NCBI GenBank assembly: GCA_031376425.1
Contig: JANMDR010000331.1
Coordinates: forward strand, 1-25,541
Reading direction: 5' to 3'
Length of the DNA: 25,541 bases
Origin: JANMDR01 sp031376425
GTDB taxonomy: Bacteria > Pseudomonadota > Gammaproteobacteria > Burkholderiales > Usitatibacteraceae
Part shown: one piece after another, positions 1 through 8,352 of the stretch
How the letters are laid out: every line of letters begins with the position of its first letter
Numbering within the stretch: the stretch's first letter is position 1
Notes under the pieces: model-generated
What the model was told of the DNA's origin: nothing
Databases searched by the model: none
What the model saw: the letters and a program-made list of their open reading frames with translations, nothing else
Made by a program: the position numbers and the translations under genes

Positions 1-1254
1 GGTGTTACGGCAGAGATCGTCCGACTTGCTGGCCGTACACCGGTTTTGTTTTTTGATGTTCCGGCTTCGGGGGGAGCAACTGCGGACGATGAAAATCAAC
101 AAACAATAATGTTTTATGGTCACCTTGATAAACAACCGGAAATGACGGGTTGGCGCGAGGGTTTAGGCCCGTGGATTCCGGTTTATGAGGATGGCAAACT
201 TTATGGCCGAGGCGGTGCGGATGATGGCTATGCCGTATACGCTGCCATGGCTGCAATTGCAGCAATTGATGCGCAAGGAGCGGCGCGTCCGCGCTGTGTG
301 GGGCTAATTGAAACCTGTGAGGAAAGTGGCAGTTACGATTTGCCAGCATACTTAGATATCTTAAGTCCGCGTATGGGCGATGTGCGTTTGGTGGTAGCAC
401 TAGATTCGGGTTGCGGCAATTACGATCAGTTGTGGGTTACCACATCACTGCGCGGTATGGTTGGCGGTGTGCCGCGCGTGGATGTACTCAATGAGGGCGT
501 GCACTCAGGTGATGCGGGTGGTGTGGTGCCGTCGTCATTTCGGGTAGCGCGGCAATTGCTTGACCGCGTTGATGATTCTAAAACTGGCCATGTTATTCCA
601 TCCATCATGCATAGCCCGATCCCCGCCGAACGTGTTACTCAAGCGCAGCAAGCCGCCACCATTTTGGGCGATTCCATTTGGAAGCGCTTTCCGTGGGCAA
701 CTTGCTGTGCAGGGCCTATTACCTTTGTATCACCCACCACCAAAGACCCCGTTGAGTTAATTTTAAATCGTACCTGGCGTGCGTCCTTATCGGTAGTCGG
801 TGCTGCTGGTCTACCTTTGCCTGAGAACGCTGGTAATGTGTTGCGTCCTTATACTGAGCTTAAATTGTCACTACGCTTGCCGCCCACGGTGGACGCGCAA
901 GCTGCAGGCGAAGCGCTTAAGGCAACGTTAGAAAAAGAACCTCCGCACCAAGCTGCAGTGACGTTTAGCCTTGACTCATCTGCCACCGGCTGGAACGCAC
1001 CGCCTACTGCATCATGGTTATTAACCAAACTCGATCACGCATCACAGCAGTGCTATGGCAAGCCCGCAGCGTTTATGGGCGAGGGCGGCACAATTCCGTT
1101 TATGGGCATGTTGGGGGTAAAATTTCCACACGCACAAATGTTGGTTACTGGGGTATTGGGCCCAAAATCAAATGCGCATGGGCCGAATGAATTTTTGCAT
1201 GTACCTTTTGCAAAAAAACTGACCGCAGCAGTCGCATTAATTGTAATGGAGTAG
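1..1254 (+). CDS. M20 family metallopeptidase, 5' end missing
   Basis: The reading frame is open from base 1 to the TAG at 1252-1254, and conserved sequence begins immediately, so the start lies upstream of the window. This part encodes 417 residues. M20 hallmarks are visible in order: a GHLDK metal-binding motif (His codon at 121-123, Asp at 127-129), GRGGADD with the bridging Asp, ETCEESG with the general-base Glu pair, then HSGDAGG in the lid or dimerisation domain. A glycine-rich GEGGTIPFMG segment follows, close to where the family's last metal ligand usually lies. M20 enzymes are di-zinc hydrolases acting on dipeptides, acylated amino acids or related amides. The long form with a HSGxxGG lid resembles carnosinase/CNDP-like dipeptidases. 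The exact substrate cannot be read from the sequence. It converges on the minus-strand gene at 1372-1944, with a strong hairpin between them. Confidence 0.88.
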   Translation, partial: GVTAEIVRLAGRTPVLFFDVPASGGATADDENQQTIMFYGHLDKQPEMTGWREGLGPWIPVYEDGKLYGRGGADDGYAVYAAMAAIAAIDAQGAARPRCVGLIETCEESGSYDLPAYLDILSPRMGDVRLVVALDSGCGNYDQLWVTTSLRGMVGGVPRVDVLNEGVHSGDAGGVVPSSFRVARQLLDRVDDSKTGHVIPSIMHSPIPAERVTQAQQAATILGDSIWKRFPWATCCAGPITFVSPTTKDPVELILNRTWRASLSVVGAAGLPLPENAGNVLRPYTELKLSLRLPPTVDAQAAGEALKATLEKEPPHQAAVTFSLDSSATGWNAPPTASWLLTKLDHASQQCYGKPAAFMGEGGTIPFMGMLGVKFPHAQMLVTGVLGPKSNAHGPNEFLHVPFAKKLTAAVALIVME

Positions 1255-1296
1255 GTTTTGGTGTTCTGAAACCGGCGAGATCGTTTCATAGTACAA

Positions 1297-1329
1297 GCTG
1301 AAAACACGCGTAAATAGGGTGTTTTCAGC
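1297..1329. terminator. Hairpin between convergent genes
   Basis: A perfect 11-bp inverted repeat (arms 1297-1307 and 1319-1329, arm GCTGAAAACAC) encloses an 11-nt loop. It lies 43 bases past the M20 stop codon and 43 bases past the end of the convergent gene. No T-run directly abuts the stem; the nearest is 1346-1352, 17 nt downstream on the plus strand. It fits a shared transcription end signal, but is not a textbook intrinsic terminator. Confidence 0.5.
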
Positions 1330-1371
1330 CGAAACTACAGTCGTATTTTTTTGGTGATATCGTTTGCGTGT

Positions 1372-1944
1372 TTAAGCGCGCGTCCAATCCATTACCCAGT
1401 TTTCATCCCATGTTTTGCCATCATTACGCGATGATGCCTGATACCAGCGGCATGATGTTGGGGTAATTTTGTCCCATACGCCGCGATAAATAATGGGTTT
1501 ATCACCGTCTAAATCATTGGTATCCCAAATGCCTACACCGTTGCTAAAGCTGCCCCACGATGGTGGCGGTGTGAGCACGCCGCCTTTGGCGTTCACCCAA
1601 TAGTCAGCCCATAGTTTTTGTTCAAGGTCGAGTAGCCGTAAACCCATGCCACTAAATTTTCGCGCGGGTATGCGCAGTTCTTCAATACTGGCGATGCCGC
1701 CTAAAATTTCAAACACGCTGGCCTCACCGTCAAAATTTTCCCACTTTTTGTCTTTGAGCTGGCGATTCTTAATTTTCCAGTTGCCATTGAGAAACTGAAA
1801 GTCGCCCGGCTTGCCAGTTGGGCTAGGTTTAGTTGCGCCCGCTTTAGCGTCGCTTGAATTTAAGCCTAATTGGGTTGCGGTAACCAATCCGGCGGCTAGT
1901 TGCAGTAGGTTGCGCCGCTGTTCGTTCGATGCACTAGTAGTCAT
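1372..1944 (-). CDS. Exported hypothetical protein with Tat-like signal
   Basis: The gene encodes 190 residues. Its ATG at 1944-1942 has a good ribosome site, AAGGA at 1956-1952 on the minus strand, 7 nt away. The N-terminus has paired arginines (EQRRNLLQLAAG) before a short hydrophobic stretch, resembling a twin-arginine export signal of weak consensus. Residues from about 45 on hold many Trp and Gly (FLNGNWKIKN, GVGIWDTNDLDGD, NWVMDWTRA). They read like a small beta-barrel of the DUF1579/calycin kind, though I cannot confirm the family. It is divergent from the WYL-type regulator at 2056, with 111 bases and a perfect inverted repeat between them. That suggests, but does not prove, that it is the regulator's target. 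No enzymatic motif is recognisable. Confidence 0.75.
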   Translation of the reverse strand: MTTSASNEQRRNLLQLAAGLVTATQLGLNSSDAKAGATKPSPTGKPGDFQFLNGNWKIKNRQLKDKKWENFDGEASVFEILGGIASIEELRIPARKFSGMGLRLLDLEQKLWADYWVNAKGGVLTPPPSWGSFSNGVGIWDTNDLDGDKPIIYRGVWDKITPTSCRWYQASSRNDGKTWDENWVMDWTRA

Positions 1945-2015
1945 GTCAAAATCCTTTGATGGGTTGTGTTAATTAGGTTTTGCTCTGAAGTAAGCGTAGT
2001 AGACGATAACGTGGA

Positions 2016-2038
2016 TATAGGACTATCTCTGTCCTATA
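2016..2038. promoter_or_regulatory. Candidate operator between divergent genes
   Basis: A perfect 8-bp inverted repeat (TATAGGAC at 2016-2023, GTCCTATA at 2031-2038, 7-nt spacer) sits 18 bases before the WYL regulator start and 72 bases from the divergent gene. Dyads of this size at divergent promoters are typical binding sites for dimeric HTH regulators. Autoregulation plus control of the neighbour is inferred. Confidence 0.5.
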
Positions 2039-2055
2039 ACGAGTAGCTAAGCGTT

Positions 2056-3015
2056 ATGATGTGCGTTATGGATAAACCCATTCAACGGATTTTGGCAGCT
2101 TTGGAATTGCTGCAAGCCAACGCTACTATCACCGGCGCAGAGCTGGCCTTGCGTATCGGGGTTGAGCGTCGCACCGTCCGACGCTATGTGATTGAGCTGG
2201 AAAAATTAGGCGTACCCATTCGTGCCACTCGCGGTCGCGATGGCGGCTACGCCTTGATGCCAGGCTATAAGCTACCGCCGATGATGTTCACCAACGATGA
2301 AGCCCTGGCGGTGGCAATTGGCCTGCGTATTGCCCGTGAAATTGGTTTGAGCGATATGTCGCCCGCAGTAGCGGGTGCCCAAGCAAAGCTGGATCGCGTA
2401 GCGCCCAGTGCACTGCAGAAACGCATTGGCAACTTAGGCGCGGTAGTTGCATTTGCATTGCCGCATCCCCCTGCTATTGCCGCTAGTGAGCATTTCGCCT
2501 TATTGACGGCAGCAGCGGCGGCGGCTCAGCGTTTAGTAATTCACTATTGCGCTCTAAATGAGGTAGTGAGCACGCGTGAGATCAATCCCTATGGCGTTGG
2601 TTATAGTAATGGGGCATGGTATGCCGTCGGTTATTGTCATTCGCGTTGTGACCTACGCTGTTTTCGGGTTGACCGTATGCAAAAAATAACGGCAGTTCCA
2701 CGAACCTTTGCGAGACCAGTAGATTTTGACCTACTTCATTTTTTGCACACGTCGCTTGCTAAATTGCCGCGCGCACATCAAATTTCAGTTCATCTCGATA
2801 CAGATTTCGCCACTGCTAGAAATTACTTCCCCACTTTTTTCGGCAAGCTAGTACAAACGGCAAACGGTACACAGCTTGAGGTGCAGATTGATGACGTGCA
2901 GTGGTTTGCACGCGAACTGGCGCGGCTGCCCTGCAAGTTTCAAATTCAAAATTCGCCAGCGCTAGAGGTAGCACTACGCACCCACGCCGAGCAGTTGTTG
3001 CGACTTTCAGCGTGA
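2056..3015 (+). CDS. YafY-like HTH/WYL-domain transcriptional regulator
   Basis: The 319-residue protein has an N-terminal helix-turn-helix of the HTH_11/DeoR-like kind at about residues 8-65 (ITGAELALRIGVERRTVRRY, then a wing ending RGRDGGYALMPG). Its WYL domain lies at about residues 150-230, with GAWYAVGYCHSRCDLRCFRV matching the family core, in which WY-L and the downstream arginines line a ligand pocket. A WCX-like C-terminal extension completes the usual architecture, and length is normal. WYL proteins are ligand- or nucleic-acid-responsive regulators; the ligand here is unknown. Three in-frame ATGs (2056, 2059, 2068) are possible starts, none with a strong ribosome site. The gene is divergent from the exported hypothetical protein, across a perfect inverted repeat that is probably its own operator. 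Confidence 0.9.
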   Translation: MMCVMDKPIQRILAALELLQANATITGAELALRIGVERRTVRRYVIELEKLGVPIRATRGRDGGYALMPGYKLPPMMFTNDEALAVAIGLRIAREIGLSDMSPAVAGAQAKLDRVAPSALQKRIGNLGAVVAFALPHPPAIAASEHFALLTAAAAAAQRLVIHYCALNEVVSTREINPYGVGYSNGAWYAVGYCHSRCDLRCFRVDRMQKITAVPRTFARPVDFDLLHFLHTSLAKLPRAHQISVHLDTDFATARNYFPTFFGKLVQTANGTQLEVQIDDVQWFARELARLPCKFQIQNSPALEVALRTHAEQLLRLSA

Positions 3016-3034
3016 TGCAGATGCGTGCTATCTA

Positions 3035-3343
3035 CTATTTGGTATTCACCAACTCCACAAATCGAGTGACTTGCTCAAACCCGTAGAGTGGTACTCGTAA
3101 TTTTGCGCCGTGTTGATATGGCTTACCGGGCGTGTAGCCGCAACGTTTGAATGCTTGCACAATGCGCGCTGCGGTTTTAGCGTCTACAGCACCGAGCCTT
3201 GCCTCCCAGCCCTTGCGGTAGGATTGATTGGGCTCGCCTGCGCGTGCAGTAATGGGATAGCGGATGTGCCCGTTAGTCTCGTATGCGGCGAGTAAGATTT
3301 GACGGGCTGCTGCTAGTTTTGCTGGATCAACGTTCGAGGTCAT
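3035..3343 (-). CDS. Small basic hypothetical protein (102 aa)
   Basis: The start is well supported: AGGAG at 3356-3352 on the minus strand lies 8 nt before the ATG at 3343-3341. The protein is soluble-looking, rich in Lys, Arg and Ala, with no signal peptide or membrane segment. It contains GEPNQSYRKGWEARLGAVDA followed by a helical stretch (KTAARIVQAFKRCGYTPGKP), so one compact helical domain is likely. I do not recognise the family. It stands alone, converging on the WYL regulator (19-base gap) and downstream of the GGDEF-EAL gene on the same strand (104-base gap). Good ribosome site and protein-like composition favour a real gene; function is unknown. Confidence 0.65.
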   Translation of the reverse strand: MTSNVDPAKLAAARQILLAAYETNGHIRYPITARAGEPNQSYRKGWEARLGAVDAKTAARIVQAFKRCGYTPGKPYQHGAKLRVPLYGFEQVTRFVELVNTK

Positions 3344-3447
3344 ATTTTCGACTCCTGCGTAGTAAGGTGCAACACAAAAACGTTCTAGATGGCACTATTG
3401 ATTAACACCATCTTGCAATATGGCTTAGTACGGCATTTTCCACGCCT

Positions 3448-5877
3448 CTAACCCCGCTGCGCGCGCAGCATGGTTGTGACTTCGGTTACTGGCATTGGTC
3501 TTGCAAACAAATAGCCTTGATAGGCATCGCAGCCATTTTCTTTTAAAAAATCTAGTTGGGATTGTTGTTCTACCCCTTCGGCTACAACACGTAGTTTCAG
3601 CCGCTTACCCATGGCAATAATGGCTTCTGTAATGGAGCAACTATTGGCATCTTCGGGAATTTGCGAAATGAAGCTACCGTCAATTTTTAAGGTTTGTGCG
3701 GGTAGGCGTTTAAGTTGACCGAGGCTGGAATAACCCACACCAAAATCGTCGATAGAAATAGTCGCCCCTAAGCGGCGCATTTCGTTCAAAATTTCGATAG
3801 TTTGTTCAAGATTACGCATTGCCATGGTTTCAGTAATCTCTAAGTCTAAGCGGGTGGCATCCACGCTGGTTTCCATCAGGGTCGATTTCATAAACGGCAA
3901 TAACTTGCGCGATACGAACTGACGGGGACTGATATTGATAGACACTGTGACGTCGCGCAGCCCTTCGCTTTCCCATTGCTTTAACTGCAGGCAAGCAGCG
4001 CGGAACACCCATTCCCCGAGTGGCACAATTAGACCTAATTCTTCGGCTACTGAGATAAAATCTTTTGGGAAAACTTCGCCATGCACAGGGTCGCGCCAGC
4101 GCAACAGTGCTTCCACGCCAATAATCTTGTTGCTGCTAATTTCAACCTGTGGTTGATAGACTAAGTAAAACTCTTCACGCTCAATGCCGCGACGAAGGCG
4201 CGATTCAATTTCCAAGCGCTTCGTCAGTAAGAAGTTAAGATCATTGGTAAAGAACCGTGCGGTATTGCGGCCCGCTTCTTTAGCTTGGTACATAGCAGTA
4301 TCGGCGTGCTTTAATAAATGTTGCACGTCAGTCGCGTCGTTTGGATAGTGACTAATACCGATGGATGCTGTTACTGTTAAATCATGGCCGGTAACTTCAA
4401 TGGGGCGTACGAGTTCTGCCAAAATTTTATTGGCAACGACTTGTGCGGCCTCAGGTTTATCCAAGTCTGGCAGAATAATTACAAATTCATCACCACCTTC
4501 GCGAGAAACGGTATCGCCCTCACGCACGGCTTTAGTTAGGCGCTTGGCGATATCGCGCAGCACATAATCACCGGTTTCGTGGCCCAAGGTATCATTCACG
4601 AGTTTGAAGCGATCAAGATCAATAAACATCAAGGCAACATGGCGTTGCTGACGGCGTGCCTGCAAGATGGCCTGATTTAGGCGATCTTGCATCAGACGGC
4701 GATTGGGCAGGCCAGTGAGCGCATCATGATGCGCCATGTAATGAATGGTACGTTCGGTGTTGAGCCGTTCGGTCACATCCTGCACTAATGTTGCCACGCC
4801 GATGAGATTATTTTCCGCGTCAATTAACGGTGTGTTGTACCACTCAGTATGAATAACCGCACCACGCCGCGTTTGATTGGCTATGGGTACCCGTGAAGCG
4901 CCTTTTGACTGCAATACTTCCATCCACATCGACGCCATGCGTTGGTTTTCTTGCTGGCCAGAAACCAAGCTGTAGCCTGATTGCCCAATCATCTGATCGG
5001 CGCTGTAACCAAAGATGTAAGCCGCTGCTGGATTCCAAGTGGTGGCGCGAAACTCCATATCCCATTCGATTACGCCCATCGGCGTACGCTCAACGTGCAG
5101 TTTTAACTTTTGTAGCGCCATGCCTTCGGCTTTTTCAGCCTTTTGACGATCGCTAGATTCTTGCTGTAAAGCTTGGTTTACACGTTCTACGTGGAGTCGT
5201 TCTTCTTCTAGGCGCTTGGCAATTAATACGTTGTCAAGCCGTGCTGATAGCGCATCTACAAGGGCGCGATGCACCTTGGAATGGACGATAACGAGCAGCC
5301 CCGACAAGATTAAAATTGCTGCCCCAAGCAGGGAGCCATTACGGTCAGCAAAGCCCATCGTCATAATGCCCATCGGCAAAAGTGACAGCAGCGCGGTAAA
5401 GCCAAACAAACTGCGGTGCGGCGCATAGTAGGCTACCGCACCGGTAGTGAGTAATGCGACCAACATCATGACCGGCAATTGGGTAGGGCCAGTTTTTGGC
5501 AGTAACAATGATCCCATCACGCCCCATAATAGAGCCATGGCGATGCTACCGGCCATGAAGCGCACTTCCCAGCGGGGCAATTCAGCAGCCAGCGCATGGC
5601 GGCGAATAAAGACTTTATACAAGGCATAGCGCCCAATCATGAGTGCCAAGGCAATCGCAAACCAGCTAAATAGCGAGGCGCGAACACCCAACTCATCCCA
5701 CAATAAAGCACCGAGTAAAAACGTGACCATCAGTTCGGCCAAATAGCCGACGAGCGAAAACCGATAAAGTAGGCGGATTTGTTCCGCTTTTAGATGCTCG
5801 GATACCAACGCGCGATCACGATCGGAAAGCGGGGCGTCAAGATGTTCGCTGATGGACGGCGGAGAGTTCGTGGTCAC
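3448..5877 (-). CDS. Membrane PAS-GGDEF-EAL cyclic-di-GMP protein
   Basis: The 809-residue protein has a GTG start at 5877-5875; the frame is closed by a stop 18 bases upstream and no other good start exists. Order: about five or six hydrophobic segments (residues 40-205), a short coiled coil rich in Glu and Gln (about 215-255), a PAS domain (about 260-375), GGDEF (motif GGDEF at 461-465) and EAL (motif at 589-591). The diguanylate cyclase site is canonical, and REGD five residues before it is an intact RxxD inhibitory site. The phosphodiesterase domain keeps the EAL glutamate, the Asn of NISPRQF, ITE, DDFG and AEGVE, so both domains look catalytically competent. It would make and/or break c-di-GMP at the inner membrane in response to a signal. 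Which activity dominates cannot be judged. It is divergent from mutL. Confidence 0.95.
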   Translation of the reverse strand: MTTNSPPSISEHLDAPLSDRDRALVSEHLKAEQIRLLYRFSLVGYLAELMVTFLLGALLWDELGVRASLFSWFAIALALMIGRYALYKVFIRRHALAAELPRWEVRFMAGSIAMALLWGVMGSLLLPKTGPTQLPVMMLVALLTTGAVAYYAPHRSLFGFTALLSLLPMGIMTMGFADRNGSLLGAAILILSGLLVIVHSKVHRALVDALSARLDNVLIAKRLEEERLHVERVNQALQQESSDRQKAEKAEGMALQKLKLHVERTPMGVIEWDMEFRATTWNPAAAYIFGYSADQMIGQSGYSLVSGQQENQRMASMWMEVLQSKGASRVPIANQTRRGAVIHTEWYNTPLIDAENNLIGVATLVQDVTERLNTERTIHYMAHHDALTGLPNRRLMQDRLNQAILQARRQQRHVALMFIDLDRFKLVNDTLGHETGDYVLRDIAKRLTKAVREGDTVSREGGDEFVIILPDLDKPEAAQVVANKILAELVRPIEVTGHDLTVTASIGISHYPNDATDVQHLLKHADTAMYQAKEAGRNTARFFTNDLNFLLTKRLEIESRLRRGIEREEFYLVYQPQVEISSNKIIGVEALLRWRDPVHGEVFPKDFISVAEELGLIVPLGEWVFRAACLQLKQWESEGLRDVTVSINISPRQFVSRKLLPFMKSTLMETSVDATRLDLEITETMAMRNLEQTIEILNEMRRLGATISIDDFGVGYSSLGQLKRLPAQTLKIDGSFISQIPEDANSCSITEAIIAMGKRLKLRVVAEGVEQQSQLDFLKENGCDAYQGYLFARPMPVTEVTTMLRAQRG

Positions 5878-5964
5878 GGTTTGCGCAAAGAGGGTTTAAC
5901 GTGCTGGTGTCATTTATTTATCGGTGATGCTACTACGGCTAAATAGCGATTACTGTTTATTTTA

Positions 5965-6037
5965 ACCTAGGTAATTTGCCGAATTATGGTACACAAATAC
6001 GGCCAGTTTTTGGCAAATAACACCTAGGTGATTTGCT
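5965..6037. promoter_or_regulatory. Repeated ACCTAGGT sites in divergent intergenic region
   Basis: The 8-bp palindrome ACCTAGGT occurs at 5965-5972 and 6022-6029, 57 bases apart. Each copy is followed by nearly the same 8 bases (AATTTGCC and GATTTGCT), giving a 14/16 direct repeat. GGCAAAT at 6012-6018 also mirrors part of the left copy. The repeats lie between the divergent GGDEF-EAL gene and mutL, where paired regulator sites would be expected. No regulator can be assigned. Confidence 0.35.
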
Positions 6038-6087
6038 ATTGCGTTTAGATTGGCGGAAAAGCACGGCTTCGTCAAGCGGTTATAATC

Positions 6088-8067
6088 ATGTTTTGTGTCG
6101 TTTCTAACATATTGTGCCCCCCCTTGCTGACCTTTGCCCAAACCCAACGCCAAATTGCCTTACTACCCGAGCTGCTCATCAACCAAATTGCTGCAGGCGA
6201 GGTGGTGGAACGCCCCGCCGCCGCGCTAAAAGAACTGCTTGAAAATAGCCTTGATGCCGGTGCGACTGAAATCGAAATTGAGCTTCAAGATGGTGGCATA
6301 AAGCGCTTACGTGTAGCTGACAACGGTAGCGGTATTGCCCGTGATCAGTTGCACTTAGCTGTTGCTCGACATGCGACGAGTAAAATTGCCTCCCTTGATG
6401 ATTTAGAAGCCGTGGAAACCCTAGGTTTTCGTGGGGAAGCCTTAGCCAGCATTGCAGCGATCTCACGCTTAAGCATTGTTAGCATTACCGCAATAGATGC
6501 CGGCAGCGCGACGCAACACGCTTGGCGCTTGGATGTACTCGGGGGCACCTATGGCGAGCCCGAACCCGCATCACGAGCGCAAGGCACGGTGATTACTGCG
6601 GAAGATCTTTATTTCAATACGCCAGCCCGCCGCAAGTTTCTAAAAACCCCAGCGACAGAATACGGCCACTGTGAAGACACTGCCATTCGCGCCGCTTTAA
6701 GTGCGCCGCATGTGGCCTTCACGCTTACCCATAATGGCAAGCGTATTTGGCAATACGCCGCAGGCAACACGCAGGCGCGGGTGCGTGCGGTGTTGGGTGA
6801 TGATTTTGCTGCTGCAGCCGTGGGTGTAGAAGTCAACAACCCTGTATTGTCACTTCATGGCTTAGTGGGTGCACCCACGTTTACGCGTGCCAGCCGCGAT
6901 CAGCAATTTATGTTTGTGAATGGTCGTTTCGTGCGTGACAAAGTATTGAACCACGCCATGACTGAAGCCTATCGCGATGTGCTGCATCATCAGCGACAAC
7001 CGGTATTCGTGTTGTTTTTAGGACTGCCGGCACAAGAGGTGGATGTAAACGTACACCCCACCAAAACAGAAGTACGCTTTCGCGATAGCCGCGCAGCACA
7101 TCAGTTTGTCTTTCATGCAGTAAAAAAATCATTGGCAACCCCTGTTGCTATGGGTGAAGCGCCAAGTGCCGATCCACAACGCTATTCAACAACGTTTACA
7201 GCGGTAAATGATGCACCTGCTGAATCGCTTCTGATCGCTAAAAGCTGGCCGGAGAGTCGAGCAAATACGATGTCATCAGCGGGTCCCTCAACAGAATTTA
7301 GAGATAGCATGGCGTGGCTAAAAACCCAGCAGGGGGTCTTGGATGTGCAGCAACCCGTAGCTCCCTACGTTGTCGAGTACGCCAAAAATACACCAGCACC
7401 AGTGCCAACGTCGTCATTCTCAGATAATTTTTACGATAGCCTTAAAAATTCAGCGCCCTCAGCCGAAAATGTACTAAAGTCCTCGTCAATGCTGGGCTTT
7501 GCTATCGCGCAATTACACGGCATTTATATCTTGGCGCAAAACGAACAAGGCCTAGTTTTAGTAGACATGCACGCTGCCCACGAAAGAGTAGTATATGAAC
7601 GGCTAAAAGCAGCCATTGATTTATCGCAACTCGCCGTGCAGCCCTTGCTCACACCGCAGCTTGTTGCAGTATCGATTGGTGAATCAGAATTGGCGTTTGC
7701 CAACAAAGAATTTTTTGATAAGTTAGGTTTTGACGTCGCTGTTATTTCCGCAAGGGAATTAGCGGTGCGCGCTGTTCCAGCAATGCTGCCTGATATTGAC
7801 GTGCCTGTCATCATCCGACAATTGTTAGAAGATTTAGGCCGCCACGGCGCATCCAGTGCACTCAGCGATCAACGCGATGAAATTTTAAGCAGTATGGCCT
7901 GTCACGGTGCCGTAAGAGCTAACCGCGCGTTAACCGTCACCGAAATGAACGCGCTGTTAAGAGACATGGAAATCACTGAACGCTCCGGCCAATGTAATCA
8001 CGGTCGGCCGACGTGGTTTCAGTTTTCGATTAAAGACTTGGATAAATTGTTTATGCGGGGACGGTGA
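6088..8067 (+). CDS. mutL: DNA mismatch repair protein MutL
   Basis: The 659-residue protein couples MutS mismatch recognition to strand removal. The N-terminal GHKL ATPase shows KELLENSLDAGAT (catalytic Glu49, Mg-binding Asn53 in this numbering), DNGSGI (about 78-83) and GFRGEA (113-118). A low-complexity linker (about 355-470) leads to the dimerisation domain. That domain has DMHAAHERVVYE (from D493), ACHGAVRA and CNHGRP, which correspond to the endonuclease motifs of MutL proteins from bacteria lacking MutH; Met replaces the usual Gln of DQHA. The N-terminus is about 20 residues longer than typical MutL, where LPELLINQIAAGEVVERP would be close to the start. ATG 6088 directly follows a TATAAT sequence, so the true start may be downstream (TTG 6124 is in frame). 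Convergent with aguA across a REP-rich gap. Confidence 0.96.
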   Translation: MFCVVSNILCPPLLTFAQTQRQIALLPELLINQIAAGEVVERPAAALKELLENSLDAGATEIEIELQDGGIKRLRVADNGSGIARDQLHLAVARHATSKIASLDDLEAVETLGFRGEALASIAAISRLSIVSITAIDAGSATQHAWRLDVLGGTYGEPEPASRAQGTVITAEDLYFNTPARRKFLKTPATEYGHCEDTAIRAALSAPHVAFTLTHNGKRIWQYAAGNTQARVRAVLGDDFAAAAVGVEVNNPVLSLHGLVGAPTFTRASRDQQFMFVNGRFVRDKVLNHAMTEAYRDVLHHQRQPVFVLFLGLPAQEVDVNVHPTKTEVRFRDSRAAHQFVFHAVKKSLATPVAMGEAPSADPQRYSTTFTAVNDAPAESLLIAKSWPESRANTMSSAGPSTEFRDSMAWLKTQQGVLDVQQPVAPYVVEYAKNTPAPVPTSSFSDNFYDSLKNSAPSAENVLKSSSMLGFAIAQLHGIYILAQNEQGLVLVDMHAAHERVVYERLKAAIDLSQLAVQPLLTPQLVAVSIGESELAFANKEFFDKLGFDVAVISARELAVRAVPAMLPDIDVPVIIRQLLEDLGRHGASSALSDQRDEILSSMACHGAVRANRALTVTEMNALLRDMEITERSGQCNHGRPTWFQFSIKDLDKLFMRGR

Positions 8068-8125
8068 TTGATAGGTTGGCGATAGCCTAAAGTAGGGCAC
8101 CTTTCTTACTAAAATGCGATGCGTT

Positions 8126-8148
8126 GTAGGGGCGCATTGCATGCGCTC
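8126..8148 (+). repeat. REP-like GTAG-headed hairpin
   Basis: GTAG at 8126-8129 is followed by a short hairpin (GCGCA 8132-8136 and TGCGC 8142-8146). A GTAG head plus a GC-rich hairpin is the signature of REP sequences mobilised by RAYT transposases. A close relative is at 18019-18043. Confidence 0.5.
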
Positions 8149-8184
8149 AAACCGTAACTGAACCGATGCGTCAAAAACGCAGTT

Positions 8185-8352
8185 CGTAGGGCGTCAATCA
8201 GCGTAGCGCCAATTGCGCCAAGTGGTTAAAATTGTAGGCAGGCATTTTCGCACGATGATGGCAACTCGCTTTTGCATCGGTGATACTAGGTTTTGTTGCC
8301 TCTATTTTTCTACCACTCGGCACAATTGGCGCTGCGCTGAGTGATGTCCTAC
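8185..8352. repeat. REPIN-like pair of inverted REP sequences
   Basis: A 29-bp arm at 8197-8225 matches the reverse complement of 8312-8340 at 26 of 29 positions. The similarity extends outward with more mismatches to a GTAG head at 8185-8188 and its complement CTAC at 8349-8352. The two REP units point toward each other around about 85 bases. This is the layout of a REPIN/BIME: a GTAG tetranucleotide, a GC-rich hairpin (GGCG 8189-8192 with CGCC 8206-8209), and an inverted partner. It fills the gap between convergent mutL and aguA, and the folded RNA could help end transcription from both sides. No RAYT transposase gene is in the window. Confidence 0.6.
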
